In this document: positions 20,988 through 33,766 of the stretch, in pieces | Numbering within the stretch: position 1 is the first letter of the stretch | Layout of the letters: each line of letters starts with the position of its first letter | Source of the DNA: Macquaria australasica | Lineage: Eukaryota; Chordata; Actinopteri; Centrarchiformes; Percichthyidae | Direction: 5' to 3' | DNA: 64,000 bases | NCBI GenBank assembly: GCA_005408345.1 | Contig: SEMN01000033.1 | Location: 1,091,001 to 1,155,000, forward strand | Notes under the pieces: model-generated | What the model was told of the DNA's origin: nothing | The model's database searches: none | What the model saw: only the letters and a program-made list of their open reading frames with translations | Program-made: the position numbers and the translations under genes

Positions 20988-22264
20988 CTGCAAAACAAAC
21001 AAACAAAAACAAAGAAGAAACTGGTTATCATTTGTGATAAGTAACAGCACAAACACAAAATCCAATATTCAGTTGTTTTTCAAAATGATTGACCATACAC
21101 AGATACATATACACAGATGTGTCACTTCCATTTTAAATATTTCTAACAAACATTTAGAAGTATCTTTGACTGCATTTTCATGAGAGCTATGGCATATTTA
21201 TATGGCAAGAATGTCTGGTTTTTAAAACTACTCATGTAAAATCATCCATCAATCCTCTACTTCAAACACTCCAATGGAGGAAAAGAAATAAAAACTATTT
21301 CAAACTATCTCAAGGAGCCAGTTTGGTAAGTGTGCAGTAGGAAGTGGCACTTCAACAATGGCTACAATGCTGATTCAGAATTGATGAATCACAGAGCTAT
21401 GTTTGTAGTGTAGTGGTTTGGAGATAAAGCCCCTCCATGTACCCATGTTGCAGCACTGTTTAAGGCCACGATTTTAGGCACAAATAGTAGCTGGGTCTTA
21501 CTATTATACACAAGTTGAAAACACACTCGTACACAATTTTGTACATATGAAATGATGACTGAAATGTTTGGAATTTAGTGGCCACAAGGCACCAGTTTCC
21601 AGTAGATCAGAAAGGACCGCACTGACTGTGAACTGTCCAAGGGGGAAAAGTGTGTTGCTGCTGGTCTTGGTTGTCTGTTACAAAAAGCAGTCGTGTGTAA
21701 ACTTCTGCATGTTTAACATGTTTCACTGAAAAATTAAACATTTCTTTGAGACATTGTATTGCAATATTGGATTCCTTGAGTTTACCAACCTGTGGTAGGC
21801 GAGTCAAAAATTGATTCTGGACACTGGACAGGACAAATACACTTCACCCACATGTGCACATTTAACTGTCCACACACCACAAGTTAACACACTTGCATCA
21901 GGCTTGAGCTTAGTGAATATCCCACTGTCCTTGTAGAAAAAAATTAATACAACTAACAACTCCACAAGCATAATTACTGCCAAGCCAATGACTTTGTATC
22001 CGTATTAGTTTAGCAGTGATTGGAGCAAATCCCTTTTCATAAAAATGGATTATGAGAGTCAACAACAATCACAGAGCTGGAACCAAATTCAATTTAGCAT
22101 TAAGATTATTGGGTACCTCTGAATGCAAAGCATAAGCAGATGATAAAAGATAATGGAGACATGTTCCTTCATAGTTTTACTGTCTGTGGGCCTTGCCTCA
22201 GCAGTGGGATACTGGTTGGACTGCGGCAACTGTGAGTGCATGGGAGAGGTGAATCACTTCAGTA

Positions 22265-22530
22265 TGGTTAGGCTGGAGAGGAGGAGACAGAGGGGAGGAG
22301 AATGAGACGACTGAGAGGTGGAGGAGATGAGGCAGAAAGAAACGGAGGAGGGACAGACAGTGCAGAAGCTGAGAAAGACAAAAGATGACAGAAAGTAATG
22401 AGAGCAAGGAGGAGGAAGGAGAGTAATGACAGAGAGAGTAAAGATAGCAAGAGGAGGAGAGAGGTAATGAGAGGGAGGGGTGCAGATGGAGAGGTAGAGA
22501 GACAGCTAGAGAGAGAGAGAGAGAGATAGG
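22265..22530 (+). repeat. purine-rich tract
   Basis: Strong A/G bias on the plus strand (GAGAGG, GGAGGA motifs) for about 265 bp inside a ctnnd2 intron; the transcript carries the pyrimidine strand. Confidence 0.8.
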
Positions 22531-23811
22531 CTGGAGTGAGCACAGTCCCATGTCCTCCTCTGACTCCTATTTCCTGGCACAGTGCTGAGGACTAATAGAA
22601 GGCTGGATCCTCTGACACACAGAAGTTCAAAGTTAGCTCACTCCCAGTCTCCGCCATCCCTCCCTCCCTCCTTTCCACCTCATCTATTTATCCAGTACGC
22701 CTTCAGTCTTCTCACTCACCTTGTTTCACATTCTCTTTCGCCTTTTCCCCCCAAACACATCTCATTATAAACCATGTAACCTCCTTATGGCACACTGGGC
22801 TGCTGTGCAATTGGACACTGTCAAACTGTCATGCTGCTCAAATGAACACACTCACTGAATATTGAATGATGAATGTATTTTGCAGATTGATGTGTGCAGT
22901 CTGCTGTCTATAAATGTGGCTCACAAATGGGGTCCAGGAATGATCCACAGGGTTCCTTAAGGCCCTCCCCCTAAGCAAAATGAGGAATTGTTAAACTTTG
23001 CAATAATTTAATTTGCAAGAATGATAATAATCAGAAGAGAGTATAGAAGAGAATATATAAAAATGTATTATTAAAATGGCTGCCATACATTTCACACTTA
23101 TTATCTCTCCACATAAATTATTGAAATTTACACCTTAACATACAGTTTCTTCATTTTTCCCTCTTAAGTAGCTTTAAGATTGGAAAAATCATTATATTCC
23201 ACACTGTCTGACAGTATCATATAGTGTATTTTCTGTAGCAGCTTGTTCCTGCTCTTCATTGATTTTACGATGTTGACAGTGTGAAATATTCAAACCCATG
23301 ATTCCCCATAATTCAGCCTGACAAACTTGGCATCATTGGAAACTTTGGGAAATCCACTAGAATTTAAAATGAAGTTCTGTGGGTTTGATTGGCTGCACAG
23401 CATTAGTTTGTAATGTCTGGCCCACCAGCCAGTCAGTGAGGTTTAATGGATTCAATAAATATTAAATCAACATCAAAATTTCATATGGGGCCGAATCAGA
23501 CAGTGGCTAGTTTTTTGCACCGTTTTGCACCAGATCCAAGGTCCAATGCTTGTTCAGCTCTGTGCGCCTGGTCTTTCTGATTCTCACCTATTCTCCTCGT
23601 GTTACCTGTTTTTTCTTCTCTTACCACCCACCTCCTCTTTCTCTCTCACACTCAGCCTCTAACACTCCCTTCAGCCCCTACTGTAAAAATGTGAGTGGAA
23701 AAAGAGAAAGGCAACCACTCTGCCTGTTGCTCTCACCATCACTGGATGGTTAGTTGAAGGTCGCGGGACAGCAAGGTAAAAAGCGATTACTTTCCCAACA
23801 AATGAGGTGTA

Positions 23812-23853
<42 letters not shown>
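23812..23853 (+). repeat. (GT)n microsatellite
   Basis: About 20 GT units in a ctnnd2 intron. Confidence 0.95.
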
Positions 23854-23854
<1 letters not shown>

Positions 23855-26800
23855 CAGCGCTCATGCCAGACAGCAATTATGGCAAAAATTGTAAAAGGTT
23901 ACACATGATGAGTGGTGGGTCCCCTCTGGGCCTCAGAGACCACTGAACGTTGTCATTTTTTCAGTGCTTCAATCCTATTTCCCTCCCTCGCTCATTTCAC
24001 ACTCAGATTTTCAGATATACAGTTGCGAGCGCTTCACTCACACATCATGCATCTCTCCTCACAGGAATAATGTGACTCTGACCTTTGCATTCTTTATTTT
24101 GGTTGCTTGTGGTTCTGCTGATTTAGGAACTGACCTTTATTCTACTGTTGCATTTATTGTAAATGGCTCAGAATACTGTAAGAGAGTGCTGCAGCTCTTC
24201 CTCTCTGTCTTCCTAAAAATACTGTTGTTAGCCCCTACACTGAGACAGGCTATCTCAACACACCCCCATCTCCTTTCTCTTTGTCTCTCCCTGTCTAATA
24301 CAGGTGAACATCAGAGGGAAACCAGGCAAAATACAGAGGCAGCTTCTGAGGCCTGAGGTTGGTTTGATGTCTACAGAAGTCTTTCAAACGCTTGTCTCTC
24401 TCGCTGTCTTTTCCTGTTTACGCTGTATGGCAGTGGATGATGGGTTAATTTTGTCTGCCTCTAGAAGAGGAGCATCTCATCAGTGAATCCTTGCAAAAAT
24501 CTCTGAATGCAGTGTGTGTTTGAGCTATTGTCAAAAATGCTAAAATGTCAGAATTAATAATAGCAGGGAATGGGAACAGGAAACTGTACAAACCAAATAT
24601 TGGAAAAAATAAAATAAACAAACATTTGTACTTGTTATAACTCACTTGGAGCACCTATTGAGTAATGTTTGTTTCATTACAATCAGACAGTCATACTTTA
24701 ACAGATTTACCAGCTTTGTTATGACATTTCTCGCATAAACTTTCTGGCAATTTCCTTTCAAATGTATTCATTTTATTTACAGGAACAACCCCAGAATTAT
24801 GTGTGAAATGATCCTGTGAGGGACTGGGCTGTGCAATCAATGACCTCACACATACACATACACATCACACACATAAGCTATAAGCTATAATTTAGACATT
24901 CCCACTCACTCACATCACTCAAACACACCCACATACTGAATTACACATCCCTGGAACATACTGTAAATCTGTCACACGTGTGACAAACACAGCATATCTC
25001 TGACCCTGAACCCCATCTGTCGTACGTGTGTGTATCTGTTTTTGTGATTTGTGTGTGTTTGTGATGTATGTGTGAGATATGAGTATGATATGTGTGCATG
25101 CATGTGTGTGCGTGCGAGGGAGAATGTGTCTGATTAAGTCCCTGAGCTAGATCATTTATCAAAAAATGAGGCACAGCAGCCCAACAGAAATTACACACTG
25201 AACAGGGATGTGACAAAGTGTAACGCTGTGAATATACAGTATGAAATTCAGTGTTTAGCTCCAGTGTGTGTGCGACAAAGAGAGAGAGCATATGTTTGTG
25301 TGAGTGAGATGGAGAATTTGGTCCTTCTGGTCCTATTAAGAATAGGTTTATTTACAAAGTGACCATGTTTCAAGTCCTTGCTTTCTACAGAAATCCCCTG
25401 TTGAACAGTACTGCACATTTGTTGTTTACTTAAAAGATGACCTGTGGCTTTCCTCCCAGGAACTGTAGATGAAACACTACACGCACACACACACAAACAC
25501 ACACACTGAATGAGGACATATCCTGTCAAATAATCCAAATAAACTCGGGTAAAAGTAGAGTTTTACTGCACTCTGGAGACTATTATACATGATATATCCT
25601 AAAGTCAGTGCAAGTGTTGCTACAAACAGAGTTTGGCTTTGATTTATTAATGACTGCTGCACCACTGATCTTTCAAGTCATCTCAGATGCTATTTTCATA
25701 CAGAGTTACTGTTTATTTATGGGCCCTCAACTTTTCGTTTTAGGCGTTCTTAAAATTGCCGGGCAGCCCAGCCCCCCCCTCCGTTCTCTTGCAATTCTCT
25801 TTTCTTTCTCCCTCTCTCTCACCGATCCCATGGCACTGCTGTAGGAAGTGATTAACTCTTCTTACTTTAGTTTGACAAAAAACACACATTTTCAAAGACA
25901 CGCACACACACATACACACTCACATAGAAACAAACATGCACATGTACCCACGCCTATAACTTCTTGGGGAAAGTGTGTTTCAAAATGCTCTCATTACTTC
26001 AAGACTTCAAAGCAAACAACTCTTTGCCAGCACAGCTCAAACTGACTCATTATTGACCCAACATTTTTCCTCTTTCCAAAATTACACACACACACACACA
26101 ACTCAAGCATGCTTATTTTGGAACTGCAAAAATTTCACGAATTTACCGTCACTTTCTTTCCTCACTTCACTCTTTCTTTCTCCTCTTTTGCCGCTCTCTG
26201 TTTCTTCCACTTTGCATTTGCTCACAAACATTTTGCAGAGACATCCGACTCCACTTCCTTATAAATTGTATGCTAATCCATGTTTGGATTGGAGGCTAAC
26301 AGGATTTTGGCTGCATCTAACACCCATGACATAATACGTAATGCAGGGATACTAGCAGTAAAGTCACTTATTTGGAGCTCTGGACTTGGGTGATAAAGTC
26401 AAAGTGTGGATCCTCTAACGCAACAATTTCCACAGTTATAAAATTAGGCTGGTTTGTCATTAACAAGGCTGTGTTCTTGCAATGTAGAAAGTATATACCA
26501 AGGTATGACATCTATCAGCCTTTAGTCATTTTTAGAGTAACTGTATGTAGAAGCTTAACTAACCGAACTGCTTAAAAAGTGTCAAAAGTGTGAGTTAGTT
26601 AATTTAAATTGTTTGTGCTGCATTTAATGAAAGTTGTCCTAGATAATAGCAACATTTGAACTGCATTAGAAGATCCTGATCGTTCAAAGATTACGATGAA
26701 GTACAGGTAGATGAGTTAGGATGAAACTGGGGATGTTAGAACAGGACAGACTGCAGATGATATCTTGTTTCAATTTAAGGATGATGGATGAGTTGTTTTT

Positions 26801-28308
26801 GCTGTTGTGGAGTGAAAAAGTCTTGTCTTTCAGTAATTTTTCTTTTTCCCCCCGTTGACTTAACGTTTACATCACAACTGCTCACATGAGACTGATGCAA
26901 AACTTATTTTGTTGTTTCAAAATATGCAACCATCAATCTTAAGCAAGTTGTTTCCTTCCTTTAATATCTATCTTTATTAAATCATAGTCTGGCAAAAAAA
27001 AGAAAAAACAGGGCCCCTGAGGCAAAGGTGGGTGGGGTACAAAATAAACAAATAAATAAGTAATCCAAAAAAAATGAAGCAACCATTGTCGGGCCCGGCT
27101 GTGATGTAAAGCCAATGTCCTTCATGTCTGATCACTATGTTATCCCATCCAGTCGAGTGTAATGCTATCCAGTGGCAATGATTAGAGAAGTGTGAAGCAG
27201 ATGAGGCTTCGAGGGGCCACATGGGGATACTGTTTAGTGTAATACTGGGGATGAGAGGATGACGAATGAAGAGTGGGACACAGTCGTCAGGATGAGGCGA
27301 GGACACATTGATGCCATGGGGCAGCCTGTCCTGAAGTGACTGCATCAACAGTCAGAAGTCTCGGACTCGGACAGAGAGCCCACTACGAAAGCATCATGCA
27401 AGGAAGAGACTGGGTTAGATTCTGGGTTGAATGCTTTTGGTTTGTCTCTCAAAACAGGCGGAATGCGGATGTTTCTTTATACATGTTTCAGTACTTTAAA
27501 GAACCACAGCTCCCTCTTGTTGATTCAGGATTTTGTGAGGTTTGACAACACCTTTGAAAACTGAAGTTCAGGTACTTGAAATTCAAGTAGCAAATCCCAG
27601 TTTATCATCTGAGGAAAATAACACAAGATGAAATGACTTGTTGGAGTGAATCATGCTGCAGTGTGCAAATAATCTCTCTTGATGTTATGTTGAATGCCTG
27701 AATATGGGACAATACTGAATAATATACATATTTGCCCCAAAACAGAACAAATAAGAGGGACACTTTACTATACAGCATAATGCAATGACATACAACACTT
27801 CCACAAACTAGAGCTTGAGAAGGTAGTCAACTAAAACTTACCATTATAAGCATCACAAAGCATCGCTATTGTATAACGTTAGATTATACATGTCTATATG
27901 CAAGTGTTCACACAACCATGCAGCTCAAATAAATCATTAGCTTCATTCTTCTTTTTTTCTCTCCACACAGAGATGAAAAAGACACATTCAGAGCCAAGGA
28001 CACCTTCCTGGAATGTGTTACTTAATATTTCTAAATATCTCACTGAAACTGGTTGATTATGCTTCTAAAGTTTAGTGCGCTGAATGGCAGATAACCTTGG
28101 TGGCAGACATTCACTCAGCAACACTCATTGCTGACAAGTGAAAGGAGCAGAACATCTGACATTACGTTTAATCAAGTCGCAAGTGTGCGCAGGTATTTGT
28201 CATTTGAAAAAGAAACAAAAGAGTCGGAGGAGGAGAGAGTGGGTTTTAAGTGTTTGTGTGTGTGTGAGAGCGAAAGAGAGAGATAAAAGAGTGTGTCTGT
28301 GTGAGAGC

Positions 28309-28309
<1 letters not shown>

Positions 28310-28393
<84 letters not shown>
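28310..28393 (+). repeat. long (CA)n microsatellite
   Basis: About 42 uninterrupted CA units, the longest dinucleotide tract in the window, preceded by a GT/GA-rich stretch from 28250 that could pair with it in inverted fashion. Confidence 0.97.
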
Positions 28394-28396
<3 letters not shown>

Positions 28397-30556
28397 TCAT
28401 CATTTCTCTAGATCTTATATGATTTTTTTTTCTACTTTTTGCTTGTTTGTGCCATTCTTCATGAGCTACACGTTAGCTACTGTATTAATGAGCTACAGTT
28501 TCCTGGTAGCCAGAAGCTTTAACACCATTCAGTCTTCATGATGGGCTAAATATCCATTAGAATCGATGTTAGCTTCTGGTGTTTGTGTGTAAGTGAGTGT
28601 GTGTGCATGTACACGTTGGAAAGAAACAATAGGCTGGTGACTAACACAAAGTTATTGATCCTCCTGCCTCTGTAAACACTGTTGCTCAGTTGTGATGGTG
28701 CCCAGCAGAACCCCATTATCCATTTTTTTGCAGGGTTATGACTGACCTCAAGGCGAAAGTACACACACACACACACACACACATGCAACACACACAACAA
28801 AGTTGCACATAAACTGTACTGCACAAGACACAACCTAAAGCCATACCTGCCTTGGCCAGGACCTGCAAGTGTATGCCCCCATTCACACCTAAGCACACAC
28901 ACACAAAAACACATAAACTCTAAGCATATAAGACACACCTACGTAGTGCCATACACCACACAGACTGCAGTGGCCAGTCTCCAAACTAATATCTGCTGAA
29001 TAAATATAATAACACTGAGATTGTTTAGAAGGAGATCTACCTTGGCCATTTAACGACAAAATGAACTTGACTTCACTCTCTGCCAGTCACTTCATCTCTC
29101 CTTCAAAGCTTATTTGTAGGCTACACTGGTGCACTTACAGTGTCAACCACCTCAAGGCTCATGGAATTGAACCAGGACCCTGTTAATGTAGCTACTGCTT
29201 GGTTCATATACATCTTCAAATACCTTATATGAATTATATTTATATCACCCTGCTGGGACAAGCTGTGGTATGGACTGGTTTGCATGATAGTTTCATTGTC
29301 ATTTGTCTCTCAGTTCTATATTTTGTGAAAATAAAATGAATACAATAAACTACAAAAACTGCTGACTGATAGTGGCAGCATGTGGCAAGCATTGGTAAAG
29401 TATGGCTAAGTTGTCAGTTGCAGGATGGAATTAGCTAAGCTTAGCAGCCGCTTAAAACAGCGATAATTCACACTGAGTCTGGGGGACGACAGCAAATCTG
29501 AATTAGTCATGACCAGAAAACAATGCATAATTCAGCCAGTGAGGTCTCAGCCGGGTATCCAAGAACATAGAGGTCGAACCAAAATCTTCAGCTGTCCAAA
29601 TACAAAAAGGCAGCTTAACATTCAGATGTGAATAAACGATAACTTAAACTGTGTATCAAGAGTGGTTTTTAATTGCTTCATTAAACACTCTCAGTAGAGA
29701 ATCATCATCAACACCTGCTTCAGTGAAAGTGAAAAGCCCTCATCCTAACATAGTTCATCCTCAGATAGTTCAAGGCCAGTTTGACATATATAGTAATTAC
29801 TTTTTTTTTTAATTATATAGGTGCTCTGTCAAAAACGTAGTTAACACGAGTACTACTGCACGGCAATTTAATATGGAGCTCTTTTTTGCCAAAGCTTGTT
29901 ACTTTTCTTGCTCCTTCACAACACAGGTGTATCCAGATATATTATTTTTTATACTCTTGCAATTTATTCACACTACACATCGATTACTCAATATCAGAGC
30001 CCCTAGTCACAAGATATTTGTAAAGCACTAATGAATTAATTATTAATGGATGGTGTCAATTTTATGGAAGCATTACGCTTCTAGCAAGATATCTGATAAT
30101 GTGAAGACGGGGTTAATTGCACTGTTTTAGAATAATGTTTTTGGTTTATGTTAAAATTATTTTCCCAGCATAGCCTAACAGTTTAAAATCTGCTAATTCC
30201 ACAACAAACTAAATTGCGATTCATTCATTATGTAATATGCACACAGTAGACCTATCAAATAGTGAGTGTGTCCTTGCAGAGATTGACGTCACATGAATTC
30301 TTCATCTACTGTGGGTCTCACGTCTCAGTAACCATAATTGACCATACATGACATTTTAGAGCAGAAAATGAATGTTTACCTTGGAGTTACTGGATGTGTA
30401 TGATAATAGGTAGTAAGGTTAAGAATGCTTGAAAGTGGTATCTGGCATGTAAAATATTTTCTTATGGACTAAATAGTACTGTATGCAGTAGAGAGTGACA
30501 GGAAATATAATAATAGTGAGTGTGAGATGAAGTGCATAGTTTGTATTACATCCTAC

Positions 30557-30641
30557 CTTCTTGTAGAGGGAGCGCAGGTCTCTGTACTGCCACATACTGC
30601 TGAGGACCTGAGAGGCTGCCTTCACCACCTTTGCTGAGTGT
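30557..30641 (-). CDS. ctnnd2: ctnnd2 exon, end of Arm domain
   Basis: 85-bp exon that completes a split Lys codon (AA|A) and encodes HSAKVVKAASQVLSSMWQYR then DLRSLYKK (residues 293-320). This is the last helix region of the Arm domain; the VVKAASQVL-SMWQYRDLRSLYKK pattern is shared by p120-family catenins and matches delta-catenin most closely. The acceptor is CTCTCCAG and the donor AAG|GTAGGA in phase 0. No irregularity was seen. Confidence 0.96.
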
Positions 30642-33516
30642 CTGGAGAGAGATAGAAAAAGAGAGGGAGTTATTTCTCCTGGACCCCAATCCTTTGGATA
30701 ATGTTGCTATGTTATTCTGTCCCCTGTCTTTACCACCTGCGCAAGGTTTGTGCAGGCCAGTGGCACTTGTGATGGCTTTAAGAGTAAGAGGGCCTCTTGT
30801 CAGCACAGAATTATTTTCCTTGCACAAAAACTGAGTTTCCAGATGAGTATAAAATGACCCTCTCTGCCATGCTAATGATCCCATTCTTGCCACTTGGCTG
30901 AAAAATGACTCTAGTAGGAGTCAGTTCATAAGCCCTGCCCTCCTAACAGATACAGAGGGAAGCAGAAGGGATGCTTATTTTCCATTTGTCCACCAAATTT
31001 AACAGAAATCCTCCTGAAAGCAGGCATCGCCCATGGTTTTATTTGTTCCCTGTAAAAAGAACAGCAAGTGTTTCGAAGACTGAAATATGAGACAATGGGA
31101 TCAACAGGAAGCCACTGCACCAGCCTACTACAAACACAATTCAATGGAATGTATCATAGTTACACATGAATAAAGTGATCCAAGGAAATAACATGCTTAT
31201 CTCCACTGAAAAGAATACATTTAAATAGCGAGACAAGCCAATGATGTGCATTGCAAACAGATTTGAATGGACACGGGTAGCTTCACTACCTTAAACACCA
31301 TCAAGGATTTTGATCCTTGCGAGATTATTATTATTCATTGCATTTGACTGAAGCAATACATTCCAGCCACCTGGGTGCCACTTTTGGAAAATGAGGCAAC
31401 ATTTTTGGGACTGCCAAACCATGTTGCTGTTTGTATGATGGGGATGTGATTTGGCATTTACTGTTTCAAAGGTATAGGTCATAAACCAATATTTATATTA
31501 TTCTTTTTTCATTTAATTGTATTTTTTAGCTCCTATAAGAAGTTGGTAAACAATGGCTATCTATGGTAGCACTTTTTTTCACAATCTGAAAGTGTGTAAA
31601 TGTGTTAATGTAGAATGGCACTGCTGATAAGGAGCATTTATCCTCAGTGTACCTATCCTGAGAAACGGAAGATGTGTGGGCTATTAGCAACTAACTACAC
31701 TCACTGTGAAATTTGCACTTATGAAGGTTTCTTCCAGCACCTCATCTCTCTCAGTAATGGTGCCCTCGAGCACAGTTCCCTAAATAGACTGAGTCTCTCT
31801 CCATAACAATAAATGAACGTTTGACCTCCGTCTGATAACACTCTGGTGTCATGGCAACCCCTGACCTACTGGTTGCCATAGCAGCTAGGCAGAACACCCT
31901 GCCCGGTCTCCCATGGTGACAGGAGTTATATTCCTGCTGCATCTTCCTTGTTGTTCTCCAGCTGTCTTTTGTGGATGAATGGCCACAGGGAAGGCAGACG
32001 TAGTTATGAATGATAGATGTGTGGCCACATTAAGGCACTGGTCACTACTGACAGTACAGGCTGCGCTGAAGGATGCCTTGAAAGGTATAGCACAATACAA
32101 AAATGAGAAGCTGTTTTGCTTTTCCCTGGCCTTTACATTACATTTTAGGATTTAAGCTACTACATTTATTCAGGACTGGTTGTCCTTGAGCATGAGGAAA
32201 ACCACTGCAAGTCATTAGGGAGCTGTCTCAATTTGTCCCCATGCTTATTCCGAGATTATTTTGGCGACAGATCATCAGTCTCTCTCCGAGGCATAAGTGA
32301 ATGACTCAAACAAACAAACGTAGATGTACAATGTAGCATTAAGTACACTTTTCCTCTTTGTCTTTATCTTTGTGTCGGAAACCAGTGCTTATGTTGTGAG
32401 AGTGTTCTTCAACTTTCCTGAGCAGAAAATGATCCCTGCTTAAATCTGGCAGAATATTAAGCACATAACATCATTATGATCTAATAACCAGTTCAACAAC
32501 AGCATAGGTAAATCTGTTCTGTGGTAATAAATACATATGACATACTTCTCCAACCTGTTATAATATATCAGTATCCTCAGATTTTCATTAGCATCATTCG
32601 AGGATTTCTGCTGAACCCATTTTGGGACTAGTGCAAATGCATTTCAGGTAGATAAGTTGCAAGGATGAATTCTGTGGTGCTACTGTAGCTCAGTAGCATG
32701 CCGCTAATACTGCAGATGTTGCAGGTTTTTCTCAGAGACAACCCATGAAAAGAATACAGCCACTCATAGTGCTGTAGGGTATTTTGGGAGTCTACCAAAA
32801 CAGTAAGGTAGAGTAGTTGATATTTCTGTTAAACAAAATGTAACTTGAACCAAGGTCTGACTTTATGTTCTGCCTTGTGCTTGAGGAAAAAAAGGATGTT
32901 TTGTCAGTGTCCAGGACCTAAGCGAGTATGCTATCTGCAAAAAATCCACCACCACCACCACCAAAGGTTATACAGATTCACTTCAGCAGTTCCTCCCAGT
33001 TAGGTAAGAAGGCTAATGGTATGCTAGTTTAGAGTTGTCACACTGAGGAAACAGCTGGGTTTTTGGCTCATAAAGTAGTTTTTAAATTATGAATTTTGCA
33101 ATGGAGTCATCCACCTACATGTAATTTAAATACACTCAAACTTGAACTTGACACAGTCCCATAACTGTAAGGTCACTTGTGTAATTCTTTCAACAGCCAA
33201 GAAACTAATTAAGTAATCCTAGACCATGACTTTTACCCTCTTCAAACCTGCAAGACCTGCCAACGGGTCTGTTGGATTTCCAAAAATACTAAATATGTCA
33301 TGCTGTCTTTTGGAGAATTGTCTCTACAATGATGCAGAATTTTTCCATTTGACGTTATGATGCAGACATACAAATCATGGTGTCTTCAGTCTTGAAACAT
33401 TTCTTGAAAAAAGGTTTTCTCTAATTTAAAAGCTATCAAACAAATCAGCAGTTGTACTGGTATAGAAAAAAATAACCCAGTTTCATGTTATGTTCTCAAA
33501 ACTTTGGCCTACTCAC
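30642..33516 (-). other. ctnnd2: ctnnd2 intron (2.9 kb)
   Basis: No coding exon recognised. It contains a decayed tRNA-derived SINE-like stretch at about 32681-32810; otherwise unique AT-rich sequence. Confidence 0.8.
32681..32810 (+). mobile_element. degenerate tRNA-derived SINE-like fragment
   Basis: CTGTAGCTCAGTAGCATGCC resembles a tRNA-type A box, and GGTTTTTCTC about 35 bp on is a degraded B box. The following GTAGGGTATTTTGGGAGTCT resembles a decayed version of the common fish SINE tail with GTAAGTCGCTTTGGATAAA. Boundaries and family are uncertain. Confidence 0.45.
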
Positions 33517-33766
33517 TTGTCTCCTTTGCTGCGGGCGATGCCGATTAGTTTTTCTATACCACCAGCATCACGCAGGGCTTTGGCGTTCTCCATGTTCTTG
33601 GTGATGACTTCATGCAGTGCGCAGCAGATGGCAGTTACCGTATCGTCTGACATGGCCTTACTGGGAGGTCCTGTGGTCCCGGAGGTCCCACTGCTGGTGG
33701 CATTATTGTTGCTGCTGCTACTACTGCCTGGTAACCGATGGATCAAATCTCTCATGGCATATTTAC
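33517..33766 (-). CDS. ctnnd2: ctnnd2 exon, Arm domain with Ser/Asn/Thr-rich loop
   Basis: 250-bp exon. It completes a split Gly codon and encodes KYAMRDLIHRLPG, a loop, then SKAMSDDTVTAICCALHEVI, TKNMENAKALRDAGGIEKL and IGIARSKGD, ending with AA of a Lys codon (residues 210-291). The flanking blocks are near-identical to human delta-catenin. The loop between RLPG and SKAMSDD is expanded to 19 residues of Ser, Asn, Ala, Thr and Gly, about 13 more than I recall in human, encoded by AGC/AAC-type repeated codons. The acceptor is ACACACCAG|GT and the donor CAA|GTGAGT. The donor could be mistaken for an in-frame TGA just after GACAAG; phase with the next exon settles it. Confidence 0.96.

Larger units (their letters stand above)
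20988..30556 (-). other. ctnnd2: ctnnd2 intron (9.6 kb)
   Basis: No coding exon recognised. Contents: purine-rich tract (22265-22530), GT repeat (23812-23853), GT/CA-rich stretches (24845-25130, 25260-25310, 25885-25960, 26085-26101), a long CA repeat (28310-28393), a shorter CA repeat (28758-28783) and AT-rich unique sequence (29.2-30.5 kb). A stretch at about 22010-22160 looks non-repetitive and element-like but its conservation cannot be tested here. Confidence 0.75.

Noticed and set aside
28172..28422. Open frames encoding long Cys-Val or His-Thr runs over CA/GT repeats (here and at 331-573, 4776-5060, 16610-16943, 20724-21065, 61786-61995, 63682-63934)
   Set aside because: They are translations of dinucleotide repeats. 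Where such frames overlap real exons (16.7, 20.9 and 57.0 kb) only the spliced exon part was annotated.
32681..32720. tRNA-like A box CTGTAGCTCAGTAGCATG
   Set aside because: The B box is degraded and no cloverleaf with an acceptor stem can be drawn; read as SINE debris, not a tRNA gene.
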